Below are positions 61,610 through 64,000 of a stretch of 64,000 nucleotides of DNA, piece after piece. Origin of the DNA: Flavilitoribacter nigricans DSM 23189 = NBRC 102662 (GTDB taxonomy: Bacteria; Bacteroidota; Bacteroidia; Chitinophagales; Saprospiraceae); the NCBI RefSeq assembly GCF_002646595.1, contig NZ_PDUD01000046.1, positions 41,720 through 105,719 on the forward strand. The letters run 5' to 3'. How positions within the stretch are numbered: the stretch's first letter is position 1; each line of letters opens with the position of its first letter. The translations under genes and the position numbers were made by a program. Below the pieces are notes generated by a model, which searched no databases, was not told the DNA's origin, and saw nothing but the letters and a program-made list of their open reading frames with translations.

Positions 61610-64000
61610 CTATCTATTGTTGATAATTAACTTCTTGGTCACTTGCTTGCCATCGGATGTTATGGTCACAAAGTAAACCCCACTTTTAAAGCGCTGATCT
61701 AGCAGGTCTATTCTAAAGTCAGCGGTATCTGCTGATCGTACTTTTTCAGTCCAGACTATTTGGCCCAGTTCATTTACAATTCTTATGACCATACCCGGCT
61801 GCGCTTTGAAAAGCCGAATATTGAATGTTGTACTTGCAGGATTCGGAAATACCTGTAAGTCACTTTTGCTTATTTGAGTATTTCCCGAAACTAAGCTGTT
61901 GCTTGGTGTAGGTGGTCCTTCCGGCGTACTCCCAAGGTTTGAGGTTTTCCCATTTGAATTTCTGGTGGTCTTCCCGGCCTGAACTTTTAAATTACCTCCG
62001 GCCAACGTTTGCATTACGGTTTCCACGCCGTTCCACTTACTGGAATACCATAGACTTCCTTTGTTAGAGTAAAGATCCATACCGATCAGGTCGGTATTGC
62101 CTGGTTCCCCATTATCCGTCATTTCGATTTTAAATATCAGATTACCCGCCACAGTAACCGGATTATCAGGATCAGTAACATCCTGTACATTCGCTTTTCC
62201 GTAAAACAAGGCATATCCGGTTATCGGGTCAATGGAAAGGGAGCTCATTTTGTTGCCTTTTATCTGATAAGTGTGCAAGACACCATCTTGTTCCATTCGC
62301 CTGGTCAAAACTCTTACCCGACCCTGCAGTTTGGTGCCGGCGGGATTGAATTTGATGTTAAATCCGAAATTTGATCTAGTCCCCGGACTTCCCTTCAAAA
62401 TGCCTTCTGAGTCAGAGGAGAGTACGATGTAGCCCCCGCCAGTTACAAAATCGTTTTGAGGTTGGTATACCGTTATGACTACATCATCTTCGGAGTTGTT
62501 ACCGGTGTAATAGTTAAGTACCTGGATGCCTACCGAAAAGTCTTCCGCATCAGCATTGCCAATGTCTACATTCCAGTTATAAAGTACCGTACCCGTAGTG
62601 GCATTGAGGGCGGAAACAGAGAGCGGAACGGGGTTGATCGGTTGTCCGTTATCCCGGTTGATAAAATTAACTTTTGCGTTTACGATCTGCCCCGGGTATC
62701 CGTCAGTGGCTGGATCTGCCGGTACCGCACTGATGTCCCGGATAGTCGCGGACAAAAGTACTGTCGCTTCGGTTGAATTATTACCTGCCGTGGATACAAA
62801 TAAGGAACCGGTGAAGTCCGCTCGGGCATTTTCCTGTAATACCGTAAAATTATCGGCATCTTCATCACCCAGGTAAACGTCGTCTCCTTCGAAGCTGGCT
62901 CTTACAATGTAATTATTGCCAAGCACGGAAGGTGGCTGGGTTACGACTAGGATACTGCTGGCCTTCCCGGTTCCGTCCGTCAAAGCACTAACCGTTTGAT
63001 TACCCAGCGTAAATACAATCAATTTATTGCTGATCGGCAGACCCGAGAGTTCATCTTTTAAATTGGCCTCCAGTTGAACGGGATCTGAGTATTGAACTTC
63101 CAGCTCTCCCTGGTAGGTCAGTATTGTCGGTCGCTTCAAAATTGTTACCGTAGCGGTGCAGGAAGCGCTGTTGTCATTGTTATCGATCACGGTAAGATCG
63201 ATCGAATTGGGACCAAGGTCTGCGCTGGTGAAATTAAGAGGGGTAGCTCTTAGGGTAATACCACAAGCGTCAAAGCTTCCTCCATCGATCTCTGATGGTG
63301 TGATGGAAGCCGTTCCATTGGGGTCTAAGTATACGTCTATATCCTTACACACCGCTTGCGGTGCGATCTTATCTTCTACGGTTACGGTAGCCGAACAGCT
63401 TGCGGAATTATCGTTGTTGTCGGTTACAGTAAGCACAACGGGATTACTGCCTACATCGGCGCAACCGAAGCTCAGCCGGTCCAGGGCCAGTTCAGCGATT
63501 CCACAGGCGTCGCTGGACCCGTTGTCGATCTGGGCCGGAGTAATGAATGCGTTACCGGCTGCGTCGAGGGATACGGTGATATCCTGACAGACAGTTTGTG
63601 GTACGATCTTATCCTCTACGGTTACATTAGCCGAACAGCTTGCGGAATTATCGTTGTTGTCGGTTACGGTGAGCACGACGGGATTACTACCTACATCGGC
63701 ACAACCGAAACTCAGTCGGTCCAGGACCAGCTCAGCGATTCCACAGGCGTCGCTGGAACCGTTGTCGATCTGGGCGGGAGTGATGGAGGCATTGCCGGCT
63801 GCGTCGAGGGAAATGGTGATATCCTGACAGACAGTTTGTGGTACGATCTTATCTTCTACGGTTACAGTAGCCGAACAGGTCGCGGAATTATCGTTATTGT
63901 CGGTTACGGTGAGCACAACGGGATTACTACCTACATCGGCACAACCGAAACTCAGTCGGTCCAGGGCCAGCTCAGCGATTCCACAGGCGTCGCTGGAACC
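61610..64000 (-). CDS. T9SS-exported HYR-repeat protein, 3' part
   Basis: The frame is open across the right edge of the window, so the start is outside; an internal ATG-like start at 63916 is not real. The visible 796 residues comprise about four HYR-type (hyalin) repeats of 80 residues, with CSATVTVEDKIVPQTVCQD, LDAAGNA and NGSSDACGI, then an Ig-like domain (TYQGELEVQYSDPVQLEANL), further beta-sandwich domains with GGGYIVLSSDSEG, and a T9SS sorting domain from about residue 700 of this part (LQVFPNPASTTFNIRLF, ending KKLIINNR). Repeat-bearing proteins of this kind are secreted across the outer membrane and often work in adhesion. The near-identical repeats suggest recent duplication. Confidence 0.85.
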   Translation of the reverse strand, partial: GSSDACGIAELALDRLSFGCADVGSNPVVLTVTDNNDNSATCSATVTVEDKIVPQTVCQDITISLDAAGNASITPAQIDNGSSDACGIAELVLDRLSFGCADVGSNPVVLTVTDNNDNSASCSANVTVEDKIVPQTVCQDITVSLDAAGNAFITPAQIDNGSSDACGIAELALDRLSFGCADVGSNPVVLTVTDNNDNSASCSATVTVEDKIAPQAVCKDIDVYLDPNGTASITPSEIDGGSFDACGITLRATPLNFTSADLGPNSIDLTVIDNNDNSASCTATVTILKRPTILTYQGELEVQYSDPVQLEANLKDELSGLPISNKLIVFTLGNQTVSALTDGTGKASSILVVTQPPSVLGNNYIVRASFEGDDVYLGDEDADNFTVLQENARADFTGSLFVSTAGNNSTEATVLLSATIRDISAVPADPATDGYPGQIVNAKVNFINRDNGQPINPVPLSVSALNATTGTVLYNWNVDIGNADAEDFSVGIQVLNYYTGNNSEDDVVITVYQPQNDFVTGGGYIVLSSDSEGILKGSPGTRSNFGFNIKFNPAGTKLQGRVRVLTRRMEQDGVLHTYQIKGNKMSSLSIDPITGYALFYGKANVQDVTDPDNPVTVAGNLIFKIEMTDNGEPGNTDLIGMDLYSNKGSLWYSSKWNGVETVMQTLAGGNLKVQAGKTTRNSNGKTSNLGSTPEGPPTPSNSLVSGNTQISKSDLQVFPNPASTTFNIRLFKAQPGMVIRIVNELGQIVWTEKVRSADTADFRIDLLDQRFKSGVYFVTITSDGKQVTKKLIINNR
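63121..64000 (-). repeat. Tandem 240-bp HYR repeats
   Basis: Blocks of exactly 240 bases begin at 63121 (degenerate), 63361, 63601 and 63841 (cut by the window end). The last three differ at few positions; for example GCGGAATTATCGTT recurs at the same offset. They encode the 80-residue HYR units. Confidence 0.85.

Overview
The window looks like a chromosomal accessory region of a Bacteroidota bacterium, most likely in or near Saprospiria (Lewinella/Haliscomenobacter-like). Reasons: very large surface proteins with C-terminal type IX secretion (T9SS) sorting domains (YPNP motif), BACON, SprB-like and HYR repeats, RHS proteins, Kelch lipoproteins, starts without clear Shine-Dalgarno sequences, and several NTPase/CHAT/caspase conflict genes. 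I see no rRNA, tRNA, CRISPR array, integrase or insertion sequence. Assignments rest on motif reading and memory of families; no search was run.

Layout. (1) 1-6209, plus: 3' part of an RHS-repeat protein with a beta-rich variable tip, then an exported YWTD-propeller/beta-helix protein. (2) 6616-24448, plus: a tight seven-gene cluster of cytoplasmic-looking proteins: a small coiled coil, three large proteins of families I recognise only as uncharacterised, a tail-fibre-like protein with an S74 chaperone end, a PhoD-like metallophosphatase and a DUF6603-type beta-rich protein. This is a strong candidate for an undescribed assembly. (3) 24598-38501, plus: SIR2-like/EAD11 protein, membrane-anchored STAND NTPase, a 2153-residue T9SS surface protein, a Kelch lipoprotein, an unknown exported protein and an exported WD40 protein. 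(4) 38508-44845, minus: a second Kelch lipoprotein and T9SS giant, paralogous to those of block 3 and convergent with it. (5) 45554-54671, plus: CHAT protease, double-STAND NTPase, a 255-residue beta-rich protein whose domain is repeated at the C-terminus of the NTPase, and a metacaspase-like protease. (6) 54630-59891, minus: an exported LRR protein and a second, simpler CHAT-STAND pair paralogous to block 5. (7) 60264-64000, minus: an unknown single-pass membrane protein and the 3' part of a T9SS protein with 240-bp HYR repeats.

How the genes may work together. Blocks 3, 5 and 6 look like NTP-dependent conflict or cell-death modules: STAND NTPases (five NTPase domains in four proteins... three genes in CHAT or SIR2 operons, one of them double, giving four NTPase domains that I can place by Walker motifs) act as switches, and SIR2-like, CHAT and caspase proteins as effectors or processing proteases. 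The most interesting arrangement is block 5, where two cysteine proteases of the caspase clan flank a small protein that could be a pore-former of gasdermin type; this last point is inference. Block 2 may build a fibre- or shell-like cytoplasmic structure, also inference.
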